A DNA stretch of 35,207 bases from Sandarakinorhabdus sp. (GCA_020693225.1 JAIMJL010000004.1:11284-46490), one strand, 5' to 3'. Shown: positions 16,507 to 25,413, counted from the stretch's first letter. The notes: a model not told the origin generated them from the sequence alone. Translations and numbers: made by a program.

Positions 16507-18999
16507 TCAATAAATCCCCCCCTGCTGCCGCAGAAAGTCACTGTCCGTCTTCACCTTCCCGCCCACCGGGCCGGTCGGTGTCAGCGGGGTGAGATCGGCG
16601 CCGCGGATGATGCGGCGGGGTTCGGATTCGGGTTTGAAGGCTTCCCAGATGACGGCGGCTTTCGGGTCTTCCGAGGGCCAGCTGCCATAGACGCGGCGGC
16701 CGGAGCGGCGGTCTATGCGGACCATGCGGACGCCGGCGGGGGCGAGGAAGGGGTCTGGTTCCTGCTCGTTGTCCTTGAAGGCGCCGGTGAACCAGCTTTT
16801 CCAGATCGGCGCTGCAAAGCTGCCGCCCTGGATCCAGCCGCCGAGATTTTTCGGCGTGTCGAAGCCGATGTAGAGGCCGGCCATGTAGTTGGGTGTGCCG
16901 CCGACGAACCACACGTCTTTCGGGCCGGTGGTGGTGCCGGTTTTTCCCATGATGGGGATGCCGAGCGGGCGGAGGTTGACCGCCGTGCCGCGCTGAACCA
17001 CGCCTTCGAGCATGTGGGTCACCTGATAGGCGGTGCGGGCGTCCATCGCCTGCCGCCGGGTGTCGGCCGGGCGGGGCATGCGCTGGCCCTGCCAATCGGG
17101 CGTGTTGCAGCCGTCGCAGGGGCGCGGATCGGCGCGGAAGAGGACCTTGCCATTGCGGTCTGTCACGAGGTCGTAGAGGATGGGCTCCACCGCCTTGCCG
17201 CCGTTCACTAGGATGGAATAGGCGTTCACCAGCTTGACCGGCGTGGTTTCGCCGGCGCCGAGCGCGATGGCGAGGACGGGTTCGTAGCGGCCTATGCCCA
17301 AGTCTTTGGCGAGCTTCACCACATTGTCCATGCCGGTGTTGTAGGCGATGCGCACCGTCATCAGGTTGCGGGATTGTTCGAGGCCCCAGCGCATGGTTTG
17401 TGCGCCGGCATAGCCGCCGCCGAAGTTGCGGAAGCATTTGCGGCCCAGGCGGGCGGATTGATAGACGCAATAGGGCGCATCGGAGACGATGGAGGCCGGC
17501 GTCATGCCATTGTCGAGCGCGGCGGCATAGACAAAGGGCTTGAAGCTGGAGCCCGGCTGGCGCTTCGCCTGGGTGGCCCGGTTGAAGCTGGACTGGCGGA
17601 CATCGAAGCCGCCCACCATGGCGAGGATGCGCCCGGTGTCCGGCTCCTGCACCACCAGCGCGCCCGACACCTCCGGGATTTGCCTGAGCGCATAGTTGCT
17701 GCGGGTAACGGGCGTGACCGGCACGACATCGCCGGCGCGCAATTGCTGCCAGGCGGGCACGCCGCCGCGCGCCATGGCGGCGTCGCCATTGTACATGAAC
17801 GAGGTGCTGCCGTCTTCCAGCCCCAGTTTGAAGCCGCCGGACACCGATTCGAGAATAACCGCGGCGCGCCATTCGGGATAGCCGACCCCCAGGTTGACGG
17901 CGCGCAAACGCTTGTCCCAGCCGTCGCCCAGTTCGATCTTCGCGGGTGCGCCGCGCCAGCCCTTCACCCGGTCGTAGCGCACCAGCCCGTCTCGCAGCGC
18001 CTTTTCGGCGGCTGCCTGGATTTCGGGATCGATGGTGGAGCGCACCCAAAGGCCGCCTGCATAGACGCTGTTGGGGCCGTCTTTGGCATCTTCCCCGAAT
18101 TTGGCGATCAGCTGGCGGCGCAATTCCTCCACGAAATAGCCGCCCGATTCGACCGGTGCCTGATTGCCGGTTGCGACTGCGGCGATCGGCATGGCAGCGG
18201 TTGCGGCGGCTTCCTGCGCGCTGATGTAGCCATTGGCTGCCATCTGCCGCAGCACATAGTTCCGCCGCTCGAAGGCGCGCTGATAGTCACGCGTGGGGCT
18301 GTAGCGCGAAGGCGCCTTGGGCAGGATAGCGAGATAGGCTGCTTCGGGCAGGGTCAGCTGATCGGTGGTCTTGTCGAAATAGGCCTGCGCTGCCGCCTCG
18401 ATGCCATAGGCATTGCGGCCGAGGAATATCTGGTTGAGATACAGTTCGAGGATCTGCTCCTTGGTGAACTGCTGCTCGATGCGCCGGGCCAGGATCGCTT
18501 CGCGCAGCTTGCGACCGATGGTGACTTCGTTGGTGAGCAGCAGGTTTTTCGCCACCTGCTGGGTGATGGTGGAGGCGCCGACCGGGCGCTTGTCGGAGAA
18601 GAAGCTTTCGATGTAGCCGGGGATCGCCGAGGCGATTCCGGCATAGTCCAGCCCATCATGGGTGAAGAAGGTCTTGTCTTCCGCCGAGATGAAGGCCTGG
18701 ATCACCAGCGGCGGCGTTTCCGCATAGGGCAGATAGATGCGGCGCTCGCGGGCAAAGGTGTGAATGGGCGTCCCGTCCATCTGGCGCACGGTGCTGGGCA
18801 AAGACGGTTGATAGCCGGCAAGGCTGGCAGCGTCCGGCAGTCCGCGGATGATGAGCATCCAGAACAGGAAGAAGGCCAGCGCCGCCAGCGGCAGCAACAC
18901 GCCCAGCCCGATCCACAGCCAGCGCGGCAGCCCGCCAAGCCATGCACCAAGGCGGGAGAAGAAGCGCTTGCCCTCTGGCTCGGGTGTCGTGGCATCCAT
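16507..18999 (-). CDS. mrcA: Penicillin-binding protein 1A, bifunctional peptidoglycan synthase
   Basis: 830 residues on the minus strand. A cytoplasmic N-terminus is followed by one transmembrane helix (about 28-51). The GT51 glycosyltransferase domain has S-A-E-D-K-T-F-F-T-H-D-G with the catalytic Glu near 107, G-A-S-T-I-T-Q-Q-V-A-K-N and the E-L-Y-L-N-Q-I-F-L-G-R segment. The transpeptidase domain has Ser484-x-x-Lys487 in P-G-S-S-F-K-P-F, an S-R-N motif and K686-T-G in M-G-K-T-G-T-T. An OB-like insert characteristic of class A PBP1A lies between the two domains. The C-terminus is polar. A CTAG sits 11 bases upstream of its start. It is divergent from cobA across 115 bases. Confidence 0.96.
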   Translation of the reverse strand: MDATTPEPEGKRFFSRLGAWLGGLPRWLWIGLGVLLPLAALAFFLFWMLIIRGLPDAASLAGYQPSLPSTVRQMDGTPIHTFARERRIYLPYAETPPLVIQAFISAEDKTFFTHDGLDYAGIASAIPGYIESFFSDKRPVGASTITQQVAKNLLLTNEVTIGRKLREAILARRIEQQFTKEQILELYLNQIFLGRNAYGIEAAAQAYFDKTTDQLTLPEAAYLAILPKAPSRYSPTRDYQRAFERRNYVLRQMAANGYISAQEAAATAAMPIAAVATGNQAPVESGGYFVEELRRQLIAKFGEDAKDGPNSVYAGGLWVRSTIDPEIQAAAEKALRDGLVRYDRVKGWRGAPAKIELGDGWDKRLRAVNLGVGYPEWRAAVILESVSGGFKLGLEDGSTSFMYNGDAAMARGGVPAWQQLRAGDVVPVTPVTRSNYALRQIPEVSGALVVQEPDTGRILAMVGGFDVRQSSFNRATQAKRQPGSSFKPFVYAAALDNGMTPASIVSDAPYCVYQSARLGRKCFRNFGGGYAGAQTMRWGLEQSRNLMTVRIAYNTGMDNVVKLAKDLGIGRYEPVLAIALGAGETTPVKLVNAYSILVNGGKAVEPILYDLVTDRNGKVLFRADPRPCDGCNTPDWQGQRMPRPADTRRQAMDARTAYQVTHMLEGVVQRGTAVNLRPLGIPIMGKTGTTTGPKDVWFVGGTPNYMAGLYIGFDTPKNLGGWIQGGSFAAPIWKSWFTGAFKDNEQEPDPFLAPAGVRMVRIDRRSGRRVYGSWPSEDPKAAVIWEAFKPESEPRRIIRGADLTPLTPTGPVGGKVKTDSDFLRQQGGIY

Positions 19000-19009
19000 A
19001 GCCTCGTCT

Positions 19010-19013
19010 CTAG
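19010..19013 (-). promoter_or_regulatory. CTAG-type -10 candidate for mrcA
   Basis: Read on the minus strand the sequence is GCTAGAGA, about 11 bases before the mrcA start codon. No convincing -35 element is seen at the usual spacing. It is listed because the rare tetramer CTAG recurs at transcription-unit heads in this window. Confidence 0.25.
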
Positions 19014-19114
19014 CGACTCGTTTCGCCGGGCGGTAGCCGGGAAAGCGCCGCTATGCGTGGGCAAAGCGATCGTTGGTGGACGCGTTGGCCGGCGCGCGGG
19101 CATTGGCTGCGGCC

Positions 19115-19903
19115 ATGGAACAGGCAACAGGACAGGTATGGCTGGTGGGCGCAGGGCCGGGTGATCCGGACCTGCTGACCGTGCGCGCCGCGCGGCTGAT
19201 CGCGGCGGCGGATGTGGTGGTGCACGATGGCCTGGTGGACGCGCGAACCCTGGCCCTGGTACCCGCGAATGCGCAGCGCATCAGCGTGGCGAAGAAGCGC
19301 GACCGCCACACGATGGCCCAGGAAGATATCAACGCCCTGCTGGTTCGACTGGCCCGCGAAGGCCACTCGGTGGTGCGGCTGAAAGGCGGCGATCCGTTTG
19401 TTTTCGGGCGCGGCGGCGAGGAATTGCAGGCGTGTCGGGCAGCGAATGTGCCGTGTGCGGTGGTGCCCGGCGTGTCGGCGGCGCTGGGCTGTGCGGCGGA
19501 AGCCGGATTGCCGCTCACGCACCGCGATTTCGCCAGCGCCGTGACCTTTGTGGCGGGAACCTGCCAGGGCTTGCGGCAACAGGATTGGCGCGGCCTTGCC
19601 GGGCCGGGGCGAACGCTTGTTGTCTATATGGGGGTTACCACTGCGGCGATGATCGCCGAGAAACTGATGGCCGATGGCGTATCGCCCGATACGCCCGTTG
19701 CCGTGCTGGAGCGCGGCACCCTGCCGGGCCGGCGGGCATTGCGGACCCTTCTGGCGGGTCTTGGGCCGATGGTGGATCGGATGCAGGTTGCCTCGCCGGC
19801 AGTGCTCGTGGTGGGCAAGGTGGCGGCGCTGGCCGAAGCGGAAGATGTGATTGGTGGACTGGCCGGCGAGATGCTGGCCTCGACAGGAGTGGGTGCGTGG
19901 TAA
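19115..19903 (+). CDS. cobA: Uroporphyrinogen-III C-methyltransferase (siroheme branch)
   Basis: 262 residues. SUMT adds methyl groups from SAM to uroporphyrinogen III to make precorrin-2, the precursor of siroheme and cobalamin. Family motifs are plain: V-W-L-V-G-A-G-P-G-D-P-D-L-L-T near the N-terminus, V-V-H-D-G-L-V, V-V-R-L-K-G-G-D-P-F-V-F-G-R-G-G-E-E and V-V-P-G-V-S-A-A. There is no fused CysG oxidase/ferrochelatase domain. ATG 19115 is preferred; TTG 19073 and GTG 19076 would add up to 14 residues without a better ribosome site. The gene directly precedes the siroheme enzyme sulfite reductase, so its product probably supplies that cofactor. It overlaps the next gene by 7 bases. Confidence 0.95.
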   Translation: MEQATGQVWLVGAGPGDPDLLTVRAARLIAAADVVVHDGLVDARTLALVPANAQRISVAKKRDRHTMAQEDINALLVRLAREGHSVVRLKGGDPFVFGRGGEELQACRAANVPCAVVPGVSAALGCAAEAGLPLTHRDFASAVTFVAGTCQGLRQQDWRGLAGPGRTLVVYMGVTTAAMIAEKLMADGVSPDTPVAVLERGTLPGRRALRTLLAGLGPMVDRMQVASPAVLVVGKVAALAEAEDVIGGLAGEMLASTGVGAW

Positions 19904-20178
19904 AGCTGTTGACCGGCAATGCGCTTTTGCGCGGCGATGTGCTGTGGTGGACGGGCAGCGGCTGGAGCCTGGCGCTGGCGGATGCGGTGCCGGTGGAAGA
20001 TGGCGAATCCCTTCTGGTGCGCGAAGCGGCCAGCGAGCGGGTGAATGATCTGGCGCTGGTGGACGCGGAAGCCGCGCCTGGCGGCGGCTATCGGCCGGTG
20101 AAGATTCGCGAGCGCATTCGCGGGTTTGGGCCGACGGTGCGCGCCGATCTTGCCGTTGCCAATGGAGATTATCGCTGA
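19897..20178 (+). CDS. DUF2849 family protein
   Basis: 93 residues beginning at GTG 19897, with AGGAG at 19885-19889 giving good spacing. The start of the mature frame reads V-K-L-L-T-G-N-A-L-L-R-G-D-V-L-W-W, typical of DUF2849, a small family repeatedly found between cobA/cysG-like genes and sulfite reductase in alphaproteobacteria. Its biochemical role is not established; its location suggests assembly or regulation of sulfite reductase. The C-terminus has R-E-R-I-R-G-F-G-P-T-V-R. The stop overlaps the cysI start as TGATG. Confidence 0.88.
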   Translation: MVKLLTGNALLRGDVLWWTGSGWSLALADAVPVEDGESLLVREAASERVNDLALVDAEAAPGGGYRPVKIRERIRGFGPTVRADLAVANGDYR

Positions 20179-21806
20179 TGTACCGCTATGATGTGATCGA
20201 TCAGGGCATATTGGATGCCCGGGTTGCCGAGTTTCGCGACCAGGTGGAGCGGCGGCTGGCCGGCACGCTGGACGAGGAGCATTTCCGGCCGCTGCGGCTG
20301 AAAAATGGTCTCTATCTGCAGTTGCACGCCTATATGCTGCGGGTGGCGATCCCCTATGGCACGCTGGATTCGCGGCAATTGCGGATGCTGGCGCATATCG
20401 CGCGCAAATATGATCGCGACTATGCGCATTTCACCACGCGGCAGAATATCCAGTACAACTGGATGCGGCTGGAGGAGACTCCTGACCTCCTGGCAGACCT
20501 TGCCAGCGTGGAAATGCACGCGATCCAGACATCGGGAAACTGCATCCGCAACATTTCCGCCGATCAATATGCCGGTGCCTGCGCCGATGAGGTGGACGAC
20601 CCGCGTCCCTGGGCTGAGCTTTTGCGGCAATGGTCCAGCTTTCACCCGGAATTCACCTATCTGCCGCGCAAGTTCAAAATTGCCGTAACCGGATCCGACA
20701 CGGATCGCGCCGCCATCAAGCTGCACGATATCGGTTACCAGCTGGTGCGCAACGCGGACGGTGAACTTGGCTTCAAGGTGTATGTTGGCGGCGGCATGGG
20801 GCGGACGCCCATCGTGGGGCCGCTGATCCGCGAATTTCTGCCGGCCGGCCAGTTCCTGAGCTATTCCGAAGCCATTTTGCGCGTTTATAACCGCTTTGGC
20901 AGGCGCGATAACATCTACAAGGCGCGCATCAAGATCCTGGTGCTGGAAACCGGCGCGGAGGAATTCGCCCGTCAGGTGGAGGCCGAGCATCGGCATGTGC
21001 TGCCCCTGGGCATCGATGCGCCGGCTGCCGAAATCGAACGGATCAAGGGCTTTTTCCGGGACCCCGGGTTGCAGCCCGGCCTGAGCGATGTGGTGGACCG
21101 CAGCGATCCCGCTTTCGCGCTCTGGCTGGATCGGCAGACCGCGACGCACCGGATGCCGGGCTACCGGATCGTCAACATCTCGCTGAAAAAGGTGGGTGGC
21201 ATTCCGGGCGATGCCTCATCGGCGCAAATGGATGCCGTGGCAGACCTGGCCGAACGTTGGTCGCACGATGAAATCCGCGTGACGCACGCGCAGAATCTGG
21301 TTCTGCCGCATGTGAGGGTGTCTGATCTGAAGGCGGTGTGGCAAGGTCTGGTGGCGGCCGATCTGGCGGCGACCAACCTCGATCTGGCCACCGACATCAT
21401 CGCCTGCCCCGGCCTTGATTATTGCGCGTTGGCCAATGCGCGGGCCATTCCGATCGCGCAGAAGGTGGCGGAAAGGCTGTTGCCAAAAGAGGCTGAACTG
21501 GGCGAGCTGAAGATCAAGATATCCGGCTGCATCAACGCCTGCGGCCATCATCACGCCGGCCACATCGGCATATTGGGGGTCGATCGCAAGGGCGTGGAGA
21601 ACTACCAGATCCTGCTCGGCGGCTCGGGCGCCGAAGATGCCAGCCTGGCGCAAATCCTCGGGCCGGGCTTCAGCGAGGAGGGCATTGTGGATGCGGTGGA
21701 AAAGGTGACCGCTACCTATCTCGAACGCCGCGAGCCCGGCGAACGCTTCCTTGATGCCTATCGCCGGCTGGGCGCGGCACCGTTCAAGGAGGCCGTTTAT
21801 GGATAA
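20178..21806 (+). CDS. cysI: Sulfite reductase hemoprotein subunit (nitrite/sulfite reductase family)
   Basis: 542 residues. The enzyme reduces sulfite to sulfide with siroheme and a [4Fe-4S] cluster. The cluster ligands are visible as C410-P-G-L-D-Y-C416 and C451-I-N-A-C455. Siroheme-binding N-terminal features include H-F-T-T-R-Q-N-I-Q and Q-T-S-G-N-C-I-R-N. The family's two-fold repeat and length are normal. No flavoprotein (CysJ) gene is next to it, so electrons may come from ferredoxin or an unlinked partner. The start overlaps the DUF2849 stop (TGATG), and the gene overlaps the DUF934 start by 8 bases. By context it acts in assimilatory sulfate reduction rather than nitrite reduction. 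Confidence 0.94.
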   Translation: MYRYDVIDQGILDARVAEFRDQVERRLAGTLDEEHFRPLRLKNGLYLQLHAYMLRVAIPYGTLDSRQLRMLAHIARKYDRDYAHFTTRQNIQYNWMRLEETPDLLADLASVEMHAIQTSGNCIRNISADQYAGACADEVDDPRPWAELLRQWSSFHPEFTYLPRKFKIAVTGSDTDRAAIKLHDIGYQLVRNADGELGFKVYVGGGMGRTPIVGPLIREFLPAGQFLSYSEAILRVYNRFGRRDNIYKARIKILVLETGAEEFARQVEAEHRHVLPLGIDAPAAEIERIKGFFRDPGLQPGLSDVVDRSDPAFALWLDRQTATHRMPGYRIVNISLKKVGGIPGDASSAQMDAVADLAERWSHDEIRVTHAQNLVLPHVRVSDLKAVWQGLVAADLAATNLDLATDIIACPGLDYCALANARAIPIAQKVAERLLPKEAELGELKIKISGCINACGHHHAGHIGILGVDRKGVENYQILLGGSGAEDASLAQILGPGFSEEGIVDAVEKVTATYLERREPGERFLDAYRRLGAAPFKEAVYG

Positions 21807-22179
21807 TCTTCTGGCACTCGACGCGCGCGCCACAGATGCCGAGCCGCAGCTGGTGATTGCCCCCGGCGAGGATGTCCGCAACCATGCCGGGCTTGGCAAT
21901 CTGTCGGTGGTGGCGGTTGCCTTTCCGAAGTTTCGCGATGGTCGCGGCTATTCCACCGCGCGCATCCTGCGCGAAGCGGGATTTGCCGGCGACGTGCGTG
22001 CCATCGGCGATGTCACGATCGACCAGCTGGTGTTTCTAAAGCGCTCCGGCTTCAGCTCGGTGCTGCCGGACAAGCCGATCAGCGCGGACGCTGCGGCCAC
22101 AACATTGGCCCGTTTTCCGGCAGCCTATCAGCGCGCAGCCGATGACGCGACGCCGGCCTGGAAGCTGCGCCATCCCTAG
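21799..22179 (+). CDS. DUF934 protein (sulfite-reduction associated)
   Basis: 126 residues beginning M-D-N-L-L-A-L-D. AAGGAGG (21786-21792) lies 6 bases before the ATG, inside the end of cysI. The core F-P-K-F-R-D-G-R-G-Y-S-T-A-R-I-L-R is the DUF934 hallmark, followed by R-A-I-G-D-V and a D-Q-L-V-F-L-K-R-S-G-F stretch. The family is almost always next to cysI and cysH in proteobacteria and has been proposed to assist sulfite reduction, but its mechanism is unknown. The cysH start lies 38 bases before this gene's stop in another frame. Confidence 0.93.
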   Translation: MDNLLALDARATDAEPQLVIAPGEDVRNHAGLGNLSVVAVAFPKFRDGRGYSTARILREAGFAGDVRAIGDVTIDQLVFLKRSGFSSVLPDKPISADAAATTLARFPAAYQRAADDATPAWKLRHP

Positions 22180-22909
22180 CCTTGCCCAGCAGCAGCCGTT
22201 TTTCAGTGGCGGCGATGCCGCGCGGCTGAATGCCGATTTCGCGGCCGCCGCAGCACCCGCGTTGCTGCAAGCCGCGCTGACCGATCCGCGCTTCGGGTGC
22301 GTTGCGCTGGTGTCGTCTTTCGGTGCGGAATCCGCGGTGTTGCTGCATCTGGCAGCGCGCGTGCGGCCCGATGTGCCGGTGCTGCTGGTGGATACCGGCT
22401 GGTTGTTTCCGGAAACGCTGCACTATGCGCAAGACCTCGGCAAATTTCTCGGGCTGACCGATCTGCGGGCGATCAGGCCCGATGTCGACCGGCTGGCCGA
22501 GCGCGATCCGAACCGCTTGCGCTGGTCGTTCGACCCCGATGGCTGCTGCGCCATTCGCAAGGTGGAGCCGCTGGACGCGGCGCTGGCAGGCTTTGACAGC
22601 TGGATTTCCGGCCGCAAGGGCTTCCAGAGCGCAACCCGAAGCCATCTGCCGGCCTTCGAGGATGGCGGCGCGCAGCTGAAGATCAACCCGCTGCACCGCT
22701 GGACAGCCGCAGATGTGGCCGCTTATGCCGCGCAGCACCGGCTGCCGCCGCATCCGCTGATTGCCGATGGCTACAGCTCGATCGGCTGCTCGCCCTGCAC
22801 CTCGCGCACCCGGCCCGGTGAAGACCCGCGCGCCGGGCGGTGGCGCGGCTGGGACAAGGTGGAATGCGGCATCCACAAGCCACTCCCGGGCAGCGATCCG
22901 GCATTCTGA
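22142..22909 (+). CDS. cysH: Adenylylsulfate/phosphoadenylylsulfate reductase
   Basis: 255 residues. The P-loop-like nucleotide site S-S-F-G-A-E-S-A-V-L-L and D-T-G-W-L-F-P-E-T define the CysH family. The catalytic Cys is C242 in K-V-E-C-G-I-H. Two further pairs, C135-C136 and C216-x-x-C219, form the CC...CxxC set that binds a [4Fe-4S] cluster. This identifies the APS-reducing type rather than the cluster-free PAPS-only type. The start is the only ATG that preserves the N-terminus; it overlaps DUF934 by 38 bases. The reaction yields sulfite, the substrate of CysI, so the four preceding genes form one pathway with it. Confidence 0.94.
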   Translation: MTRRRPGSCAIPSLAQQQPFFSGGDAARLNADFAAAAAPALLQAALTDPRFGCVALVSSFGAESAVLLHLAARVRPDVPVLLVDTGWLFPETLHYAQDLGKFLGLTDLRAIRPDVDRLAERDPNRLRWSFDPDGCCAIRKVEPLDAALAGFDSWISGRKGFQSATRSHLPAFEDGGAQLKINPLHRWTAADVAAYAAQHRLPPHPLIADGYSSIGCSPCTSRTRPGEDPRAGRWRGWDKVECGIHKPLPGSDPAF

Positions 22910-22947
22910 CACTACCGCCCGCTGTCGCGGCGCGCTATCGGGGACGC

Positions 22948-23178
22948 ATGGATGATGCATTGGCCTTGCGTGCGCTGGCAGCGGTGATTGCCGATCCGGT
23001 GCTGCGGGACCGGTTTCTGGCGCTTACCGGCTTTGATGCGGCAACGCTTCGGGCGCGGGCGGGCGAAGCCGATGTGCTGGGGGCGGTGATCGGCTTTCTG
23101 GCGCAGAATGAAGCCGATCTCGTCCGCATGGCCGAAACACTCGATGTGAAGCCGCAACAGCTGATGGCGGCGCGCTGA
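22948..23178 (+). CDS. DUF3572 family protein
   Basis: 76 residues, all helical in appearance, with L-A-L-R-A-L-A-A-V-I-A-D-P near the start and V-R-M-A-E-T-L-D-V-K-P-Q-Q-L at the end. This matches DUF3572, a small alphaproteobacterial family of unknown role. No signal peptide or cysteine. It follows cysH by 38 bases and overlaps the HAD-like gene as TGATG. Its position downstream of the sulfur genes is probably a shared operon rather than proof of a sulfur role. Confidence 0.8.
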   Translation: MDDALALRALAAVIADPVLRDRFLALTGFDAATLRARAGEADVLGAVIGFLAQNEADLVRMAETLDVKPQQLMAAR

Positions 23179-23801
23179 TGCGACCGGTTCTGATTCTGGA
23201 TTGCGACGAGGTCATCCTCGCCTTCGCCGAGCCGTTCCGGCAGTGGCTGCGCGAATCGCGCGACATCGAGTTGAGGTTCGACAGCTATGCGCTGGTGGGG
23301 AACATGCGCCACCGGCGCGACGGCCAGGCCGTGGAGCCCGAGCATTTCATGCCCCTGCTGGACGGGTTTTTCGCCGAAGGGCAGGGGTTGCAGATGCCTG
23401 TTCCCGGCGTGGTGGAGGCGTTGCAAGACCTGCGCCAGGAGATGGACGTGGTGGTGCTCACCAACATCCCGGCCGCGCACCGCGACATCCGGGTGGAGGC
23501 GCTGCGTGGCTTCGGCCTCGATTTTCCCGTGCACGCCAATGATGGCTCGAAGGGCGCGATGGTGCGCGAACTGGCCAATGGCATGCCGGCGGTGTTTGTG
23601 GACGATCTGCCGCCGCATCACGACAGCGCGGCAAAGCATGCCCCGCATGTGGGCCGCCTGCACATGGTGGCGGATGCGACACTGGCAAGCTTGATTCCGG
23701 CGGCGCCTGCCGCGCATGCGCGGATCGATGGCTGGCCGCAGGCGCAGCACTGGATCAGGGCCTGGGTGAACGGCCCTGGCCGGCAACAGGAGAAAAGCTG
23801 A
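23178..23801 (+). CDS. HAD-like hydrolase family protein
   Basis: 207 residues. The N-terminus V-L-I-L-D-C-D-E-V-I carries the HAD motif I D-x-D (D8, D10). Motif II is probably V-V-V-L-T-N-I-P, and the acidic motif IV is V-F-V-D-D-L-P. A Lys is present in the intervening helix (N-D-G-S-K-G). The motifs are consistent with an active phosphohydrolase of cytosolic type; the substrate is not predictable. The start overlaps the DUF3572 stop and the stop overlaps the RidA start, both as TGATG, so it is translated as part of a chain. Confidence 0.8.
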   Translation: MRPVLILDCDEVILAFAEPFRQWLRESRDIELRFDSYALVGNMRHRRDGQAVEPEHFMPLLDGFFAEGQGLQMPVPGVVEALQDLRQEMDVVVLTNIPAAHRDIRVEALRGFGLDFPVHANDGSKGAMVRELANGMPAVFVDDLPPHHDSAAKHAPHVGRLHMVADATLASLIPAAPAAHARIDGWPQAQHWIRAWVNGPGRQQEKS

Positions 23802-24262
23802 TGGGCGTGGAAGAGCGGATTGCGGAACTGGGGCTGGTTCTGCCGCAGCCGGCAGCGCCGGTTGCAACCTATGTTCCCTATGTGCTGGCGGATGGCCTGC
23901 TGCACATATCCGGCCAGATCCCTTTTGATGCCGATGGCTCGCTGGTGAAGGGCATAGTGGGCGCCGGACTTGACACCGCGCGCGGGCGCTATGCAGCCGA
24001 ACGCTGCGCGCTGGGCATCGTGGCGCAGGTGAAGGCGGCCCTTGGCGGCAATTTCGGCCGCGTGGAGCGGTTCGTGAAGCTGGGCGTGTTCGTGGCCTGC
24101 ACCGCCGATTTCACCGAGCAGCCGGAAGTTGCCAATGGCGCGTCCGATCTCGTTGTCGCGCTGTTTGGCGACGCTGGGCGGCATGCGCGCTCGGCGGTTG
24201 GCGTATCCTCTTTGCCGCGCGGGGTCGCGGTGGAAGTGGATGCGATCGTCCAGCTGCGATGA
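23801..24262 (+). CDS. RidA/YjgF family protein
   Basis: 153 residues. RidA proteins hydrolyse reactive enamine/imine intermediates released by PLP enzymes such as threonine dehydratase. Family marks include H-I-S-G-Q-I-P-F near residue 45 and the C-terminal H-A-R-S-A-V-G-V-S-S-L-P-R-G, where the conserved Arg binds the substrate carboxylate. At 153 residues it is of the longer YjgF type that has an N-terminal extension. AGGAG at 23788-23792 precedes the TGATG start. Its stop overlaps the acetyltransferase start as ATGA. Confidence 0.9.
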   Translation: MGVEERIAELGLVLPQPAAPVATYVPYVLADGLLHISGQIPFDADGSLVKGIVGAGLDTARGRYAAERCALGIVAQVKAALGGNFGRVERFVKLGVFVACTADFTEQPEVANGASDLVVALFGDAGRHARSAVGVSSLPRGVAVEVDAIVQLR

Positions 24263-25398
24263 TCGAGGCCCGCGCCCGCCTGGTGTCGCGGGCGGGGGAG
24301 ATTGCGCAAGCCGATTGGGACGCGCTGGCCGGGAGCAACCCGTTTTCCGCGCATGCCTTCCTCACCAGCGTGGAAGACAGCGGCAGCGCGGACGAGCGCG
24401 CCGGCTGGCGGCCATTGCACATCGTGGTGGATGGCAGGGATGGCCTGCCCGCCGGCATCCTGCCGGGCTATCTGAAATCCCATTCGCAGGGCGAATATGT
24501 GTTTGATCATGGCTGGGCCGATGCCTGGGCGCGGGCCGGGCAACGTTATTATCCCAAATTGCAGCATGCGACGCCGTTCACCCCCGCCACCGCGCCCAAG
24601 CTGCTCGCTGTTGATGCCGATGTCCGGCGGATTCTGGTGGCAGCCAGCGAAACCGTGGTTCGCGACAACGGGTTTTCCGGCGCGCACGCAACCTTCCTGA
24701 CCGAAGCGGATGCGGCGGAGCTTGCCGCTGCTGGCTGGCTGCCGCGCGCCGATGTGCAGTTTCACTGGTTCAATCAGGGCTACTCCGGCTTCGATGGCTT
24801 TCTGGGCGCGCTCAGCTCGAAAAAGCGCAAGGCGCTGCGCAAGGAGCGGGAGGCGGCGCTTGCCGCGGTGGACGAAGTGCTCTGGCTCACGGGAAGCGAT
24901 CTCACCGAAGCGGCCTGGGATGCCTTCTTCCTGTTCTATCAGGACACCGGCTCGCGCAAATGGGGCAGGCCCTATCTCAGCCGCGCCTTCTTCTCGCTGA
25001 TCGGCGAACGGATGGCCGACAGGATCGTGCTGGTGATGGCGAAGAAGGGCGGTCGCTTCGTTGCCGGCGCGCTCAACTTTCTCGGCCCCGATTGCCTCTA
25101 TGGCCGGCAATGGGGCTGCATCGAGGATATTCCCTTCCTGCATTTCGAGCTGTGCTACCATCAGGCGATCGACATTGCCTGCCAGCGCGGGCTCGCCCGG
25201 GTGGAAGCGGGCGCGCAGGGCGCGCACAAGGTGGCGCGCGGCTACCAGCCGGTTGTCACCCGGTCGGCGCATTTCATCGCAGACTTGCGTTTTCGCGCAG
25301 CGGTCGAGGATTTTCTCGCGCGAGAGCGGCCCGCTGTGGAGCGGGAGGCGGAGATCTTGGCCGAAGGCCTGCCGTTCCGGGCGGATACCGCCGGATAG
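24259..25398 (+). CDS. GNAT-type acyltransferase, COG3146/DUF482 family
   Basis: 379 residues. The family shows the duplicated GNAT-like fold related to FemAB peptidyltransferases. Visible hallmarks are N-P-F-S-A-H-A-F-L near residue 28, F-D-H-G-W-A-D-A-W, S-K-K-R-K-A-L-R-K-E-R-E and Y-Q-D-T-G-S-R-K-W-G-R-P-Y-L, then G-A-Q-G-A-H-K-V-A-R-G-Y near the C-terminus. The biological substrate is unknown; the family is sometimes described as peptidoglycan-related, but that is not shown here. It ends the plus-strand run and converges with the aminotransferase after 15 bases. Confidence 0.88.
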   Translation: MIEARARLVSRAGEIAQADWDALAGSNPFSAHAFLTSVEDSGSADERAGWRPLHIVVDGRDGLPAGILPGYLKSHSQGEYVFDHGWADAWARAGQRYYPKLQHATPFTPATAPKLLAVDADVRRILVAASETVVRDNGFSGAHATFLTEADAAELAAAGWLPRADVQFHWFNQGYSGFDGFLGALSSKKRKALRKEREAALAAVDEVLWLTGSDLTEAAWDAFFLFYQDTGSRKWGRPYLSRAFFSLIGERMADRIVLVMAKKGGRFVAGALNFLGPDCLYGRQWGCIEDIPFLHFELCYHQAIDIACQRGLARVEAGAQGAHKVARGYQPVVTRSAHFIADLRFRAAVEDFLARERPAVEREAEILAEGLPFRADTAG

Positions 25399-25413
25399 CG
25401 CGAAGCTTGCGCT

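Noticed and set aside
17374-19164. Long open frame (about 596 codons) on the plus strand opposite mrcA
   Set aside because: It mirrors the codon structure of the clear PBP1A gene on the minus strand, shows no domain, and is a by-product of high GC content.
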